A stretch of 64,000 bases of DNA from assembly GCF_003144095.1 (NCBI RefSeq), contig NZ_NSKH01000018.1, positions 503,965 to 567,964 of the forward strand, in the 5' to 3' direction. This DNA is from Streptomyces sp. ICBB 8177 (GTDB lineage Bacteria > Actinomycetota > Actinomycetes > Streptomycetales > Streptomycetaceae). A model generated the notes under the pieces. It was not told the DNA's origin, searched no databases, and saw nothing but the letters and a program-made list of their open reading frames with translations. The position numbers and the translations under genes were made by a program. The first letter of the stretch is position 1. Each line of letters opens with the position of its first letter. Below, piece by piece: positions 8,506-17,156 of this stretch.

Positions 8506-9270
8506 ATGAGCGTCCGCGTCGAACGGCGAGGCCCCGTCACCACCGTCGTCCTGGCCCGGCCGGAGTGCCGCAACGCGGTGGACGGCGCCACCGCCGCCGC
8601 GCTGGCCGACGCGTTCCGGGGGTTCGAGGCCGACGAGACGGCCCGCGTCGCGGTGCTGTGGGGCGAGGGTGGCACGTTCTGCGCGGGTGCCGACCTCAAG
8701 GCGGTCGGCACCGAGCGCGGCAACCGGGTGGCGCCGGAGGGGGACGGGCCGATGGGGCCGACCCGGATGCGGCTGTCCAAGCCGGTCGTCGCCGCGGTCA
8801 GCGGGCACGCGGTCGCGGGCGGCCTCGAACTGGCCCTCTGGTGCGACCTGCGGGTGGCCGAACAGGACGCGGTCTTCGGCGTCTTCTGCCGCCGTTGGGG
8901 CGTCCCGCTGATCGACGGCGGCACCGTGCGGCTGCCCCGGCTGATCGGGGAGAGCCGGGCGATGGACCTCATCCTGACCGGCCGCCCGGTGCCCGCGCCC
9001 GAGGCGTACGAGATGGGCCTGGCCAACCGGATCGTCCCGCCGGGGCAGGCCCGCGCCGCCGCCGAGGCCCTCGCGGCCGACATCGCGCGCTTCCCCCAGG
9101 CGTGCCTGCGCGGCGACCGCGCCTCCGTCCTGGAGCAGCGCGGCCTGCCGGAGGCCGAGGCGATGGCGGCCGAACTCCGCCTCGGCCAGGCGGTGCTGGC
9201 GGAGGCGATGGACGGTGCGCGCCGCTTCAGCCGGGGCGCGGGGCGGCACGGCACGTTCGACGGGATCTGA
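8506..9270 (+). CDS. Crotonase (enoyl-CoA hydratase/isomerase) family protein
   Basis: The product has 254 residues from ATG 8506, which follows aaggagcagcc. The oxyanion-hole segments are present (GTFCAGADLKAV and HAVAGGLELALWCDL). The second catalytic glutamate of true hydratases, normally in a PExxLG segment, is absent. The corresponding stretch reads FCRRWGVPLIDGG. The protein is therefore a crotonase of unassigned reaction, not a proven enoyl-CoA hydratase. This variant is common in actinomycetes. No other fatty-acid genes are adjacent. Confidence 0.82.
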   Translation: MSVRVERRGPVTTVVLARPECRNAVDGATAAALADAFRGFEADETARVAVLWGEGGTFCAGADLKAVGTERGNRVAPEGDGPMGPTRMRLSKPVVAAVSGHAVAGGLELALWCDLRVAEQDAVFGVFCRRWGVPLIDGGTVRLPRLIGESRAMDLILTGRPVPAPEAYEMGLANRIVPPGQARAAAEALAADIARFPQACLRGDRASVLEQRGLPEAEAMAAELRLGQAVLAEAMDGARRFSRGAGRHGTFDGI

Positions 9271-9321
9271 CCGGCTGACGCCACGTCAACCCGCCCCGGC
9301 GGCACGCCCGTTGACGCCCGC

Positions 9322-9594
9322 CTACCCGCCCTGCGTCCGCAGCGCGTCGCACGTCCCGCCGAGCGAGTCCTGCGAGATGAGCTTGCCGAGCGCGCCCGCG
9401 TGGGTCAGCGGGATCGGGCAGTGGCCGTCGTCCGCCCAGGCTGCCGCACAGCCCGGGGCCGCCGCCGCGGTCAAGACCGCCCCGGCGGCCATCAGGCCCG
9501 CCAGCACCCCCGTGAGCGCGCGCGGCATGCCCGCCGCGGGGCCCGGCAGCGCCCCGCCCCGTCGCGTCGCCCTCGGTGTCGTCCTCGTGCTCAC
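9322..9594 (-). CDS. Small secreted protein of unknown function
   Basis: A 90-residue protein from GTG 9594, preceded by aagggga. A longer reading starting further upstream is possible. It has a basic N terminus, a hydrophobic signal segment (GVLAGLMAAGAVLTAAAAP) and a probable cleavage site near AWA. The mature peptide of about 35 residues has two cysteines (GHC and GGTC), which could form one disulfide. The mature sequence is not chaplin-like and I recognise no family. Coding status rests on the signal peptide and ribosome site only. Confidence 0.5.
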   Translation of the reverse strand: MSTRTTPRATRRGGALPGPAAGMPRALTGVLAGLMAAGAVLTAAAAPGCAAAWADDGHCPIPLTHAGALGKLISQDSLGGTCDALRTQGG

Positions 9595-9767
9595 CGGTCG
9601 TCCCCTTCCGCCGCGGACGGGGCCTGTCCCCGTCACACCAGGGGAAACGCGGCAGCGGCCGATGGGTCACCCCTGCGTGCGCGGCGCCGCCCGGTGTTGC
9701 GGGGCGGGACCTGCGCGCGCATGATCCGAGAAGAAGCGGCGCAAGAACGCGGGATCGCCCACTACCC

Positions 9768-9783
9768 GATTCTTAACAGAATC
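9768..9783. promoter_or_regulatory. Small AT-rich palindrome in the APC permease leader
   Basis: GATTCTTAACAGAATC has 6-bp arms and a 4-nt centre. It lies in an unusually AT-rich patch (9765-9800) about 130 bp before the permease start. It is the only notable structure in the 319-bp gene-free stretch 9595-9913, which otherwise should hold the permease promoter. It may be an operator. Confidence 0.35.
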
Positions 9784-9913
9784 TTTAATATGGGCGTAAC
9801 GTCTCATCTCGCTACACAGCGGATTCCCCGCAGCGGGTTGTTTCCGGCGTGAAGCCCGGCTGCCGGATATCGCTCCTCACCTCACCCGGTTCGGAACGAG
9901 GGGTGCACAGACC

Positions 9914-11566
9914 ATGCAGACGCCGACCGAAGTAGCTCCACTCACCCCCAAGAATCCCGGCCTGAAGCGGGACATCGGGCTCATCGGGCTCATCTGGACC
10001 TCCGAGGGGTCCATCATCGGATCCGGCTGGCTGTTCGGCGCCCTGTTCGCCGCGCAGGCCGCCGGCACCGCGGCTCTCATCTCCTGGGCGATCGGCGCGG
10101 TGGCGATCATCATCCTGGCGTTCGTCCACGCCGAACTGGGCGCGATGTACCCGGTGGCGGGCGGCACCGCCCGGTTCCCGCACTACGCCTTCGGCAGCGC
10201 CGCGGGCGCCTCGTTCGGCTGGTTCTCCTGGTTGCAGGCCGTCACCGTGGCCCCGATCGAGGTCATGGCGGCGCTGGACTACCTGAGCGTGCACGCGCCC
10301 TGGGTGCAGTCGGGCAAGGACCACCTGACCGCCGGAGGCTACGGACTGGCCGTGGCGTTCATGGCGTTCTTCGTGGTCATCAACTTCTTCGGCATCCGCT
10401 GGCTGGCCAACACCAACAGCGCGGCCACCTGGTGGAAGGTCGCCATCCCGGTCTTCACGATCATCGTGTTCGCCTCGACGAACTTCCACGGCAGCAACTT
10501 CGGCACCGGCGGCTTCGCCCCGTTCGGCGCCGAGGGCGTGCTGTCGGCGGTGAGCACCAGCGGGATCATCTTCGCCCTGCTGGGCTTCGAGCAGGCCGAC
10601 CAGCTCGCCGGTGAGAGTCGCAACCCCGCGCGCGACATCCCCCGCGCGGTCATCGGCTCCATCCTCATCGGCGTGCTGATCTACGTGGCGCTCCAGGTCG
10701 TCTTCATCGCCGCCCTTCCGCACAGCGCCTTCGCGCACGGCTGGGCCAACTTGGCGTTCAGCAACAAGGCGGGTCCGTTCGCCGGTCTGGCCACCACGGT
10801 CGGCCTGGGCTGGCTGGCCACCCTGCTGTACATCGACGCCATCGTCTCGCCGTCCGGCACCGGCCTGATCTACACCACGGCGACCTCCCGGGTCTCCTAC
10901 GGCCTGTCCCGCAACGGCTACGTGCCCGCCGTCTTCGAGCGCACCACCAAGCGCGGCGTCCCGTGGTTCGGCATGCTGTTCGCCTTCATCATCGGGCTGA
11001 TCGTCTTCCTGCCCTTCCCCACCTGGCAGAAGCTGGTCGGCTTCGTGACCTCCGCGAGCGTGCTGATGTACGCCGGGGCCCCGCTGGCCTTCGGCTGCCT
11101 GCGCAAGCAGGACCCGGACCGGCCGCGGCCGTACCGGCTGCCCGGCGGCATGTTCTGGTCGCCGGTGGCGTTCGTCGTGGCCAACCTGATCATCTACTGG
11201 GCCGGCTGGGACACCCTGTGGCGGCTGGGCCTGGCGATCCTCCTCGGCTACGTGCTGCTGGGGCTGTCGTGGGGCCTGAAGCTCAACCCCAAGACCATCC
11301 ACATGGACTGGAAGTCGGCGCAGTGGCTGCCGGTCTACCTGCTCGGCATGGGCGTGCTGTCCTGGCAGGGTCGCTACTGCAGCACCGGCCCCGCCTCCAG
11401 TGCCGCCTGCGGCGCGCAGAACCACATCCCGCTGTGGTGGGACATCGTGATCATCGCCGCGTTCAGTCTCGCGATCTACTTCTGGGCCTTCTTCGTCCGG
11501 CTGCCGGACGAGGAGACGCAGGAGTACATCGGATCCGTCGAGGTCGTGCCGGTGGAAGGACACTGA
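9914..11566 (+). CDS. APC family amino-acid permease
   Basis: This 550-residue protein has about 12-14 hydrophobic segments. The first carries GLIWTSEGSIIGSGWLFGA, the unwound glycine-rich helix 1 of APC transporters. Conserved patches include HAELGAMYPVAGGTARFPHYAFG and GFEQADQLAGESRNPARDIPRA (helix 6 region). It is clearly paralogous, with the same domain lengths and motifs, to the permease at 58309-59946. The substrate is probably an amino acid or polyamine and cannot be fixed. It is monocistronic, with its own terminator immediately downstream. Confidence 0.87.
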   Translation: MQTPTEVAPLTPKNPGLKRDIGLIGLIWTSEGSIIGSGWLFGALFAAQAAGTAALISWAIGAVAIIILAFVHAELGAMYPVAGGTARFPHYAFGSAAGASFGWFSWLQAVTVAPIEVMAALDYLSVHAPWVQSGKDHLTAGGYGLAVAFMAFFVVINFFGIRWLANTNSAATWWKVAIPVFTIIVFASTNFHGSNFGTGGFAPFGAEGVLSAVSTSGIIFALLGFEQADQLAGESRNPARDIPRAVIGSILIGVLIYVALQVVFIAALPHSAFAHGWANLAFSNKAGPFAGLATTVGLGWLATLLYIDAIVSPSGTGLIYTTATSRVSYGLSRNGYVPAVFERTTKRGVPWFGMLFAFIIGLIVFLPFPTWQKLVGFVTSASVLMYAGAPLAFGCLRKQDPDRPRPYRLPGGMFWSPVAFVVANLIIYWAGWDTLWRLGLAILLGYVLLGLSWGLKLNPKTIHMDWKSAQWLPVYLLGMGVLSWQGRYCSTGPASSAACGAQNHIPLWWDIVIIAAFSLAIYFWAFFVRLPDEETQEYIGSVEVVPVEGH

Positions 11567-11569
11567 CCC

Positions 11570-11619
11570 AGGGTGAGGCCGCGGGCTTTCCGGATTCCCG
11601 GAGCCCGCGGCCTCACCCT
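11570..11619 (+). terminator. Terminator after the APC permease gene
   Basis: A perfect 17-bp inverted repeat (11570-11586 with 11603-11619) starts 4 bases after the permease stop codon. Its 16-nt loop can form an additional small stem. Confidence 0.8.
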
Positions 11620-11723
11620 CGCGCGCTCCGGATGCCGCCGGGGCGCAACGCGCGTCCAATAGGGGTACGAGGGCCGGCGGCGTCGCGCCGAGACGGCGGG
11701 CGTCCGGGCGGAGGAGGGTTGCC

Positions 11724-12152
11724 ATGACAGCTGCTACACGCCTGCTGCGGGGCGTACCGCCGGAGTACCGCGACCGGATGATGGAGATGGCCCACGAGGT
11801 GGCCTTCGACCAGGACACCCGGATCTTCGAGGAGAACGGCACCGCCGACCGGTTCTGGGTGCTGCGCTCCGGCGCGGTCACCCTGGACCTGAAGGTCCCC
11901 GGCCGCCGTCCGGTGACCGTGGAGACGCTGGGGCCGGGCGACCTGCTGGGCTGGTCGTGGATGTTCCCGCCCTACCAGTGGGACTTCGGCGCGGAGGCGC
12001 TCAGCCCGGTGCGCGCCTACGAGTTCGACGGCGCCGACGTGCGGGCGGCCTGCGACGCCGACCCGGCCCTCGGCTACGCGCTGACCAGGGTCGTCGCCGA
12101 GATCCTCGCGCACCGCCTGGAGGCCGCCCGCACCCGGCTGTTCAACCTGTGA
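11724..12152 (+). CDS. Cyclic-nucleotide-binding-domain protein without DNA-binding domain
   Basis: A 142-residue protein consisting of one cNMP-binding (Crp/Fnr sensor) beta-roll. Recognisable are FEENGTADRFWVLRSGAVTLDL and ETLGPGDLLGWSWMF, the usual LxxGDxxG phosphate-cassette position. The cassette here lacks the GE...R pattern needed for cAMP, so the ligand may differ. A C-terminal helix (LTRVVAEILAHRLEAARTRL) could dimerise. There is no HTH domain. It lies just before the LigD phosphoesterase gene (93 bp), a neighbourhood often seen in Streptomyces, but any link with DNA repair is only inferred from position. Confidence 0.75.
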   Translation: MTAATRLLRGVPPEYRDRMMEMAHEVAFDQDTRIFEENGTADRFWVLRSGAVTLDLKVPGRRPVTVETLGPGDLLGWSWMFPPYQWDFGAEALSPVRAYEFDGADVRAACDADPALGYALTRVVAEILAHRLEAARTRLFNL

Positions 12153-12244
12153 CCGCCGCCGCGCGGCAGGCCCCGGGCGTTTGAACGGCGCGTCCCCGGC
12201 AAGCCGCACCGTACCGACCACGCGCAGACCGGACGGAGACCGCC

Positions 12245-12856
12245 ATGGCCACGAAGCGAGATCTGGCGGAGTACCACCGCAAGCGCGACTTCGCCAGGAC
12301 CAGGGAGCCGAAGGGCAACGACAGCGCGGGCCCGCGGCGCGAGGGCAAGGGCGACGGCGCCTTCGTGGTGCAGCTTCACGAGGCGAGCACCACGCACTTC
12401 GACTTCCGCCTGGAGGCCGACGGCGTGCTCAAGTCCTGGGCGGTCCCCAAGGGTGTCTCCCGCGACCCCGGCGACAAGCGGCTCGCGGTGCCCACCGAGG
12501 ACCATCCGCTGGAGTACGGCGCCTTCGAAGGCGTCATCGCCGACGGGGAGTACGGCGCCGGGACGGTGATGGTGTGGGACACCGGCGACTACCGCAACCT
12601 GTCGAAACACCGCGGCGAGCAGGTCCCGCTCGCCGAGGCGCTGGACCGGGGCCACGCCGCGTTCTGGCTCGACGGCGACAAGCTCCGCGGCGGCTACGCG
12701 CTCACCCGGCTGCGGGACGGTGCCTGGCTGCTGGTCAAGGAACGCGACAAGCACGCCTCCTCGACCGGTTCGCCCCCGCACCCGCACCGCATGCGCTCGG
12801 CGCTCACCCGCCGCACCCTCGCCCAGATCGCCGCGGACGAGGACGCCGAGCGGTGA
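12245..12856 (+). CDS. Stand-alone LigD-type 3'-phosphoesterase
   Basis: The product has 203 residues and corresponds to the PE module of LigD. Motifs are clear: FVVQLHEASTTHFDFRLE, SWAVPKG, EDHPLEYGAFEG and YGAGTVMVWD. These hold the histidines, Asp and Glu of the manganese-dependent 3'-ribonucleoside/3'-phosphate trimming site. In mycobacteria this module is fused to polymerase and ligase domains. Here it is separate and overlaps the ligase gene by 4 bp (GTGA). It prepares 3'-OH ends during non-homologous end joining. The C-terminal 25 residues are Pro/His/Arg rich. Confidence 0.9.
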   Translation: MATKRDLAEYHRKRDFARTREPKGNDSAGPRREGKGDGAFVVQLHEASTTHFDFRLEADGVLKSWAVPKGVSRDPGDKRLAVPTEDHPLEYGAFEGVIADGEYGAGTVMVWDTGDYRNLSKHRGEQVPLAEALDRGHAAFWLDGDKLRGGYALTRLRDGAWLLVKERDKHASSTGSPPHPHRMRSALTRRTLAQIAADEDAER

Positions 12857-13857
12857 GCGGGCTCCTCGAAGGGCTGCCGCCCGCGCAGCGCGAGAGACTG
12901 CGCCCGGCCCGTGCCGCGTACGAGATCCGGCCGATGCTCGCCGTCCTGAGCGACCGGCGCTCCTTCGACGGGGACTGGCTCTTCGAACGCAAGCTGGACG
13001 GCGTGCGGGCGCTGGCCCACCGCCAGGGCGACAGCAGCCGGCTGACCTCCCGCAGCGGCAAGCCGATGTCGGCCACCTACCCGGAGATCCGCGAGGCGCT
13101 GGACGCACAGGACTGCCGGGACTTCGTGGTGGACGGCGAGGTCGTCGCGCTCGACCGGCAGGGCCGCACCAGCTTCGAACTTCTCCAGCGGCGCATGCAG
13201 CTGACCGACGCCCGCCGCGCCCGCGCCACCGGCGTCGCCGTCACCTTCTACGTCTTCGACCTGCTGCGGCTCGACGGGTACGACCTGACCGGGCTGCCGC
13301 TGCGCACCCGCAAGGCCCTGCTGCGCCGGGCCCTGAAGTGGCGCGAACCGCTGCGCTTCACCACGCACCGCAACGCCTGGGATCCCGCGTTGCTGGACGA
13401 CGCGTGCGGCAAGGGCTGGGAGGGCCTGATCGCCAAACGAGCCGACGCCCGATACGTCGAGAAGCGGTCGGGCGACTGGCTGAAGCTCAAGTGCGCCGCC
13501 GGACAGGAGATGGTCGTCGGCGGTTTCACCGAGCCCGCGGGCAGCCGCACCGGATTCGGCGCGCTGCTGGTCGGCTACTACGCGCACGGGGCGCTGCGGT
13601 ACGCGGGCAAGGTCGGCACCGGCTTCGACACCGCCACCCTGAACCGCCTGCGCCGCCGCCTCGACGGGCTGCGGCGGGCGAGTTCCCCGTTCGGCGAGCC
13701 GGTGCGCGAGAGCGGTGCCCACTGGATCGAACCGCAACTGGTGGCGCAGGTCGCGTTCGCCGAGTGGACCCGCGACGGCAAGCTGCGCCACCCGCGCTTC
13801 CTGGGCCTGCGCGACGACAAGCGTCCCGAAGAGGTGGTGCGGGAGCGCGCCGCGTGA
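12853..13857 (+). CDS. ATP-dependent DNA ligase (LigD ligase module)
   Basis: The product has 334 residues, starting at GTG 12853, which overlaps the stop of the phosphoesterase gene (GTGA), so translation is probably coupled. The adenylation lysine is Lys47 in ERKLDGVRA (motif I, KxDG). Later motifs are DGEVVALD, FYVFDLL, EGLIAKR and DWLKLKC (motif V, KLK). The C-terminal OB fold carries YAGKVGTGFD and ends with DDKRPEEVVRE. It seals nicks in NHEJ with Ku, whose gene converges 21 bp away. Confidence 0.92.
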   Translation: MSGLLEGLPPAQRERLRPARAAYEIRPMLAVLSDRRSFDGDWLFERKLDGVRALAHRQGDSSRLTSRSGKPMSATYPEIREALDAQDCRDFVVDGEVVALDRQGRTSFELLQRRMQLTDARRARATGVAVTFYVFDLLRLDGYDLTGLPLRTRKALLRRALKWREPLRFTTHRNAWDPALLDDACGKGWEGLIAKRADARYVEKRSGDWLKLKCAAGQEMVVGGFTEPAGSRTGFGALLVGYYAHGALRYAGKVGTGFDTATLNRLRRRLDGLRRASSPFGEPVRESGAHWIEPQLVAQVAFAEWTRDGKLRHPRFLGLRDDKRPEEVVRERAA

Positions 13858-13878
13858 CCGGGGCGGTCAGCGACCGCC

Positions 13879-14874
13879 TCAGGAGGCCTTGCTGGAGGCC
13901 GTCTTCTTCGCCGCGGTCTTGGCGGTCTTCTTCTTCGCCGACCCGCTTCCGCTCGCGGACGACTTCTTCGCCGCCGCCTTCTTGCCCGTGGTCTTCTTCG
14001 CCGCCGTCCCGCGTCCGCCATCGCCCCCCCGTGAGGAGGCGGACTTCTTCGACGCGGCGCGCTTGGAAGCCGTCTTCTTCGCGGGCTTCTCCTCCGGTTT
14101 GCGGGCGCCGCTCGCCTCCAGGCTGGCCTGGAGCGCCGAGGTGAGGTCGATGACGTTGTCGGGCGCCTCGCGGGTCTGCGGCGACGGCGCGGGTCTGCCC
14201 TCCAGCCGGGCCGCCACCAGGGAACGCAGCGCCTCCTGGTAGTCGTCGTGCAGTTCTTCCAGGTCGAAGCCCTCGGAGAGGGTCTCCATCAGGCTGGCCG
14301 CCATCTTGCGCTCCTGGGAGCGGATGGTGACCTTGCCGCTGGGGCCCACCTCCGCGTCGGAGCGCACCTCGTCCGGCCAGAACATCGTGTGCAGCGCGAG
14401 CGTCTCGTCGTGGACGCGCAGCAGGGCCAGCGACTCCCGGGTGGAGATGGTGATCTTGGTGACCGCGGCCTTGCCGCCGTCCGCCAGCGCGTCGCGCAGC
14501 AGCGCGTACGGCTTGTCGGCGGCCGGGGAGGCGGGGCCCAGGTAGTAGGACGAGGAGAACATCAGCGGGTCGATCTCCCCGGCGTCCACGAACGCCAGGA
14601 CGTCGATGACCTTCTTGCTGGGCAGCGGCAGGTCGGCCAGGTCCTCGTCGGTCAGCACGGCCTCCCGGCCCTCGTCGTCCTCGAAGCCCTTGGCCACGTC
14701 CGCGTAGGCGACCTCCTTGCCGCACTTCTCGCAGACCCGCTTCTGCCGGATGCGGCCGCCGTCCTCGGCGTGCACCTGGTGGAGCGGCAGCCGGTGCTCC
14801 TGGGTCGCCTTGTAGAGGGTGACCGGGATGGAGACCAGGCCGAAGGAGATGGCCCCTTTCCAGATGCTTCGCAT
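13879..14874 (-). CDS. ku: Ku protein (NHEJ end-binding)
   Basis: The protein has 331 residues. The N-terminal 250 residues form the bacterial Ku core: AISFGLVSIPVTLYKAT, a CEKCGKEVAY zinc-knuckle-like pair, and YYLGPA. The last 75 residues are a low-complexity Lys/Ala/Ser tail with AKK, KKTA and KKSA repeats. Such tails in Streptomyces and mycobacterial Ku extend DNA contact and recruit the ligase. Ku threads onto double-strand ends as a homodimer and recruits LigD activities. It converges with the LigD ligase gene. The tail bases are highly repetitive. Confidence 0.93.
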   Translation of the reverse strand: MRSIWKGAISFGLVSIPVTLYKATQEHRLPLHQVHAEDGGRIRQKRVCEKCGKEVAYADVAKGFEDDEGREAVLTDEDLADLPLPSKKVIDVLAFVDAGEIDPLMFSSSYYLGPASPAADKPYALLRDALADGGKAAVTKITISTRESLALLRVHDETLALHTMFWPDEVRSDAEVGPSGKVTIRSQERKMAASLMETLSEGFDLEELHDDYQEALRSLVAARLEGRPAPSPQTREAPDNVIDLTSALQASLEASGARKPEEKPAKKTASKRAASKKSASSRGGDGGRGTAAKKTTGKKAAAKKSSASGSGSAKKKTAKTAAKKTASSKAS

Positions 14875-14975
14875 GGGTTCGTCCCTTCGTGCGGGAAACC
14901 AGCGTATGCCGGGTGTGCCGCACCGGCAGGGCGGTGGCGGCGTGGGGGTGAACGCGCACCGCGAACGCGTCGGCG

Positions 14976-15653
14976 TCAGCCGCGGTCCGGCTCGCCCAGC
15001 AGCGCCGCGCAGCCGGTGATCAGCGCCTGGACGCCGAACCTGAAGCGCTCCGCGTCGTCCGTGCCGGAACCGGTCCGGGCCGCCGCGGCGATCAGCGGGA
15101 AGTCCTGCGGATCCAGCTCGGCCAGCGCCTGCGGCGAACCGGCCGCACCCGCCTCGTTGACCGGCGCGGAGGCCACCTCGGCTGCGGTGTGGGCGATGAC
15201 GAAGAGGGAGAGCGTGTTGAGCGTGTCCACCGCCCGCCCGAGCGGCAGTCCGGCCGCGCGCAGCACGGTCAGGCCGCGTTCGACCGCGCGCAGCGTGCCC
15301 GGCGTGGCCGCGGGCCGGGTCGCCACCAGCGGCAGCACGCCGGGGTGGCGCAGCAGCGTGTTCCGCAGCGATTCCGCGTACGCGCGCATCGCGTCCCGCC
15401 AGTCCGCGCCGTCGTCGGCGGCGGGCAGCGCGATCTCGTCCACCGCCCGTTCCACGATGCCGTCCAGCAGGGCGTCCTTGTGGGGCACGTAGTGGTAGAG
15501 CGTCATCGCCTCCACGCCCAGCTCGGCGCCCAGGGCCCGCATGGACAGGGCCCGCAGGCCCTTGCGGTCGGCCAGCTCCAGGGCGGCGTCGAGCACGGAC
15601 TGCCTGGTCAGCCCGGCGCGTTCACCGCGTCCGCGCTTGCGGCGGTCGGTCAT
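14976..15653 (-). CDS. TetR family transcriptional regulator
   Basis: The product has 225 residues from ATG 15653. An N-terminal HTH is clear: LTRQSVLDAALELADRKG, then LSMRALGAELGVEAMTLYHYV. The C-terminal ligand domain resembles the TetR_C_1 type. The gene is divergent from the SnoaL-like gene, and the 99-bp gap holds two identical 15-bp palindromes. It probably represses both its own gene and the neighbour. Effector unknown. Confidence 0.9.
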   Translation of the reverse strand: MTDRRKRGRGERAGLTRQSVLDAALELADRKGLRALSMRALGAELGVEAMTLYHYVPHKDALLDGIVERAVDEIALPAADDGADWRDAMRAYAESLRNTLLRHPGVLPLVATRPAATPGTLRAVERGLTVLRAAGLPLGRAVDTLNTLSLFVIAHTAAEVASAPVNEAGAAGSPQALAELDPQDFPLIAAAARTGSGTDDAERFRFGVQALITGCAALLGEPDRG

Positions 15654-15676
15654 GGGGCCTCCGGTCGGCTTGACAT

Positions 15677-15728
15677 TCTTACGGCGTAAGAGCATCGTAG
15701 TCGCGCGTCGGACTCTTACGGCGTAAGA
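15677..15728. promoter_or_regulatory. Twin TetR operators in a divergent promoter
   Basis: TCTTACGGCGTAAGA occurs twice, exactly, at 15677-15691 and 15714-15728 (7-bp arms, 1-nt centre; 37 bp centre to centre). A perfect -35-like TTGACA (15670-15675) lies just before the first copy on the + strand. The first box would therefore fall in the spacer of the SnoaL-gene promoter and the second near its transcript start. This is a typical TetR self-control arrangement. Confidence 0.8.
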
Positions 15729-15752
15729 AGTGACGGGGGCAGGGGGATCCAC

Positions 15753-16214
15753 ATGAGCGTCGCGACGGGCAGGCCGGTCGGGACGGCTTCGACGGAAGCG
15801 AACAAGAAGGTCGTCAGCGACTTCCTCGCCGCCATCAACGAACGCCGCGTCGAGGACCTCTCGCGCCACATGGCGCACGACGTGGTCGACCACAACAAGG
15901 TCATCCACGGTGAGGCCGACGAACCCGGCGCCGCCTTCGAGGGATTCCGGCAGCAGATGGTCGCGTTCGGCGACGCGCGGATGGCGGCGCAGGAGCTGAT
16001 CGCGGAAGGAGACCGGGTGGTGGCCCGCGTCGTCGCCACCGGCACGCACACCGGCACCCATCCGCGGATGCCGGAGCCGACCCGCCGTTCCTTCGAGGTC
16101 GAGCAGATCTGGGTCTTCACCGTGACCGGCGCCCGGATCAGCGAGATCCGCGCGGTCAGCGACCGGCTCGGGATGTTCCTCCAACTCGGCTGGGACTGGC
16201 CGACCGCCGACTGA
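15753..16214 (+). CDS. SnoaL-like ester cyclase family protein
   Basis: A 153-residue single-domain protein with the SnoaL/NTF2-like fold: NKKVVSDFLAAINERRVEDL, AHDVVDHN, GFRQQMVAFGD, VVARVVATGTHTG and FEVEQIWVFTVTGARISEIRAVSD. The HDVVDH pattern and the TGTHTG strand are typical of the ester-cyclase group. The family ranges from polyketide cyclases to stress-induced proteins of unknown reaction. Control by the divergent TetR protein suggests induction by a small toxic molecule. No polyketide genes are nearby. Confidence 0.82.
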   Translation: MSVATGRPVGTASTEANKKVVSDFLAAINERRVEDLSRHMAHDVVDHNKVIHGEADEPGAAFEGFRQQMVAFGDARMAAQELIAEGDRVVARVVATGTHTGTHPRMPEPTRRSFEVEQIWVFTVTGARISEIRAVSDRLGMFLQLGWDWPTAD

Positions 16215-16255
16215 GCGCGCGTCGCCCGCCACGGGGGAGCGGGCGGCGCACGGGG

Positions 16256-16299
16256 GTGGCGGGGGCGGAGCGTCGGCGACGGCGCCCCGCCCCCGCCAC
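16256..16299. terminator. Bidirectional terminator
   Basis: A perfect 13-bp inverted repeat (16256-16268 with 16287-16299) lies between the convergent SnoaL-like and M55 peptidase genes and can serve both. Confidence 0.75.
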
Positions 16300-16331
16300 A
16301 GCCGTTCACGCGGCAGCGCGCCCCGGCGGGC

Positions 16332-17156
16332 TCACTCGGCGATGCCCCGGGTCAGCATCACCACGGTGACGAACCGCCGGTACAACCGCACCGGATCGTC
16401 GTCCGTCATGCGCACCGCCAGTCGGTCGTGCCGTTCGGCACCCTCGATCCAGGTGGCCATCTCGGCGAGGTCCGCGTTGCGGAAGCGCACGGTCAGCGTC
16501 GCGGGCAGCGTGATCCTGGGCGGCTCCGCGTCCGGCAGCCGCTCGATCGCGGCGCGGGCGGCCCGGCGGATCACCTCCCGCGCCTCCAGCGGGTGCAGGC
16601 TGTCGGCGGCGAAGCGGGAGACCGACGACTTCACCACCGCGCCCTCGACGCCGGGGCAGAACGGCAGCGCCTCCTCCAGCGTCGTGGCGTCCCCGGTGAC
16701 CAGCACGACCGGGACCCCGTGACCCAGAGCCACCAGCGCGTTGATCCCGCTCTCGCCCGCCACCACCCCGTTCAGCCGCACCTCGCTGATCGCGGCCGGG
16801 TTGTAGGTGTGCGACAGCGCGGAGCCCTCGGACGACATCGAGCCGTGGTACGAGACGAAGAAGACCGCGTCGAACGAGGCGTCCAGACCCTGCATCATGT
16901 ACAGCGGCTTGTGCCGCCCCGACAGGTAGCGGGCCCGGCCGGCCAGCGCGTCCGGGCGCAGGTTCGCCATCGTCGAGTGCGAGTCGTTGACCAGGAACCC
17001 GGTCGCGCCCGCCTCCTCGGCGCCCTGGATCGCGGCGTTGACCTCCTCCTGCAACAGCTCCCGGTAGTACTGGTACTCCGGGTCCGGCGCACGGCACTGC
17101 TCCCACGCGACGACGCCCGCGGTGCCCTCCATGTCGGAGGAGACGAAGACCTTCAC
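16332..17156 (-). CDS. M55 family D-aminopeptidase (DppA-like)
   Basis: The product has 274 residues from GTG 17156. The start overlaps the stop of the upstream asparaginase-like gene by 4 bp (GTGA), indicating translational coupling. Zinc-binding signatures of M55 are present: SSDMEGTAGVV at the N terminus, VNDSHSTMANL, and SYHGSMSSEGSALSHTYN. The family cleaves D-amino-acid-containing dipeptides such as D-Ala-D-Ala and forms decamers. The pairing with an Ntn-hydrolase suggests scavenging of wall-derived or damaged peptides. Confidence 0.88.
   Translation of the reverse strand: MKVFVSSDMEGTAGVVAWEQCRAPDPEYQYYRELLQEEVNAAIQGAEEAGATGFLVNDSHSTMANLRPDALAGRARYLSGRHKPLYMMQGLDASFDAVFFVSYHGSMSSEGSALSHTYNPAAISEVRLNGVVAGESGINALVALGHGVPVVLVTGDATTLEEALPFCPGVEGAVVKSSVSRFAADSLHPLEAREVIRRAARAAIERLPDAEPPRITLPATLTVRFRNADLAEMATWIEGAERHDRLAVRMTDDDPVRLYRRFVTVVMLTRGIAE

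Noticed and set aside
13879-14100. Repetitive sequence that could be taken for a microsatellite
   Set aside because: It encodes the Lys/Ala tail of Ku and is in frame with the gene. Such tails are normal in actinobacterial Ku.
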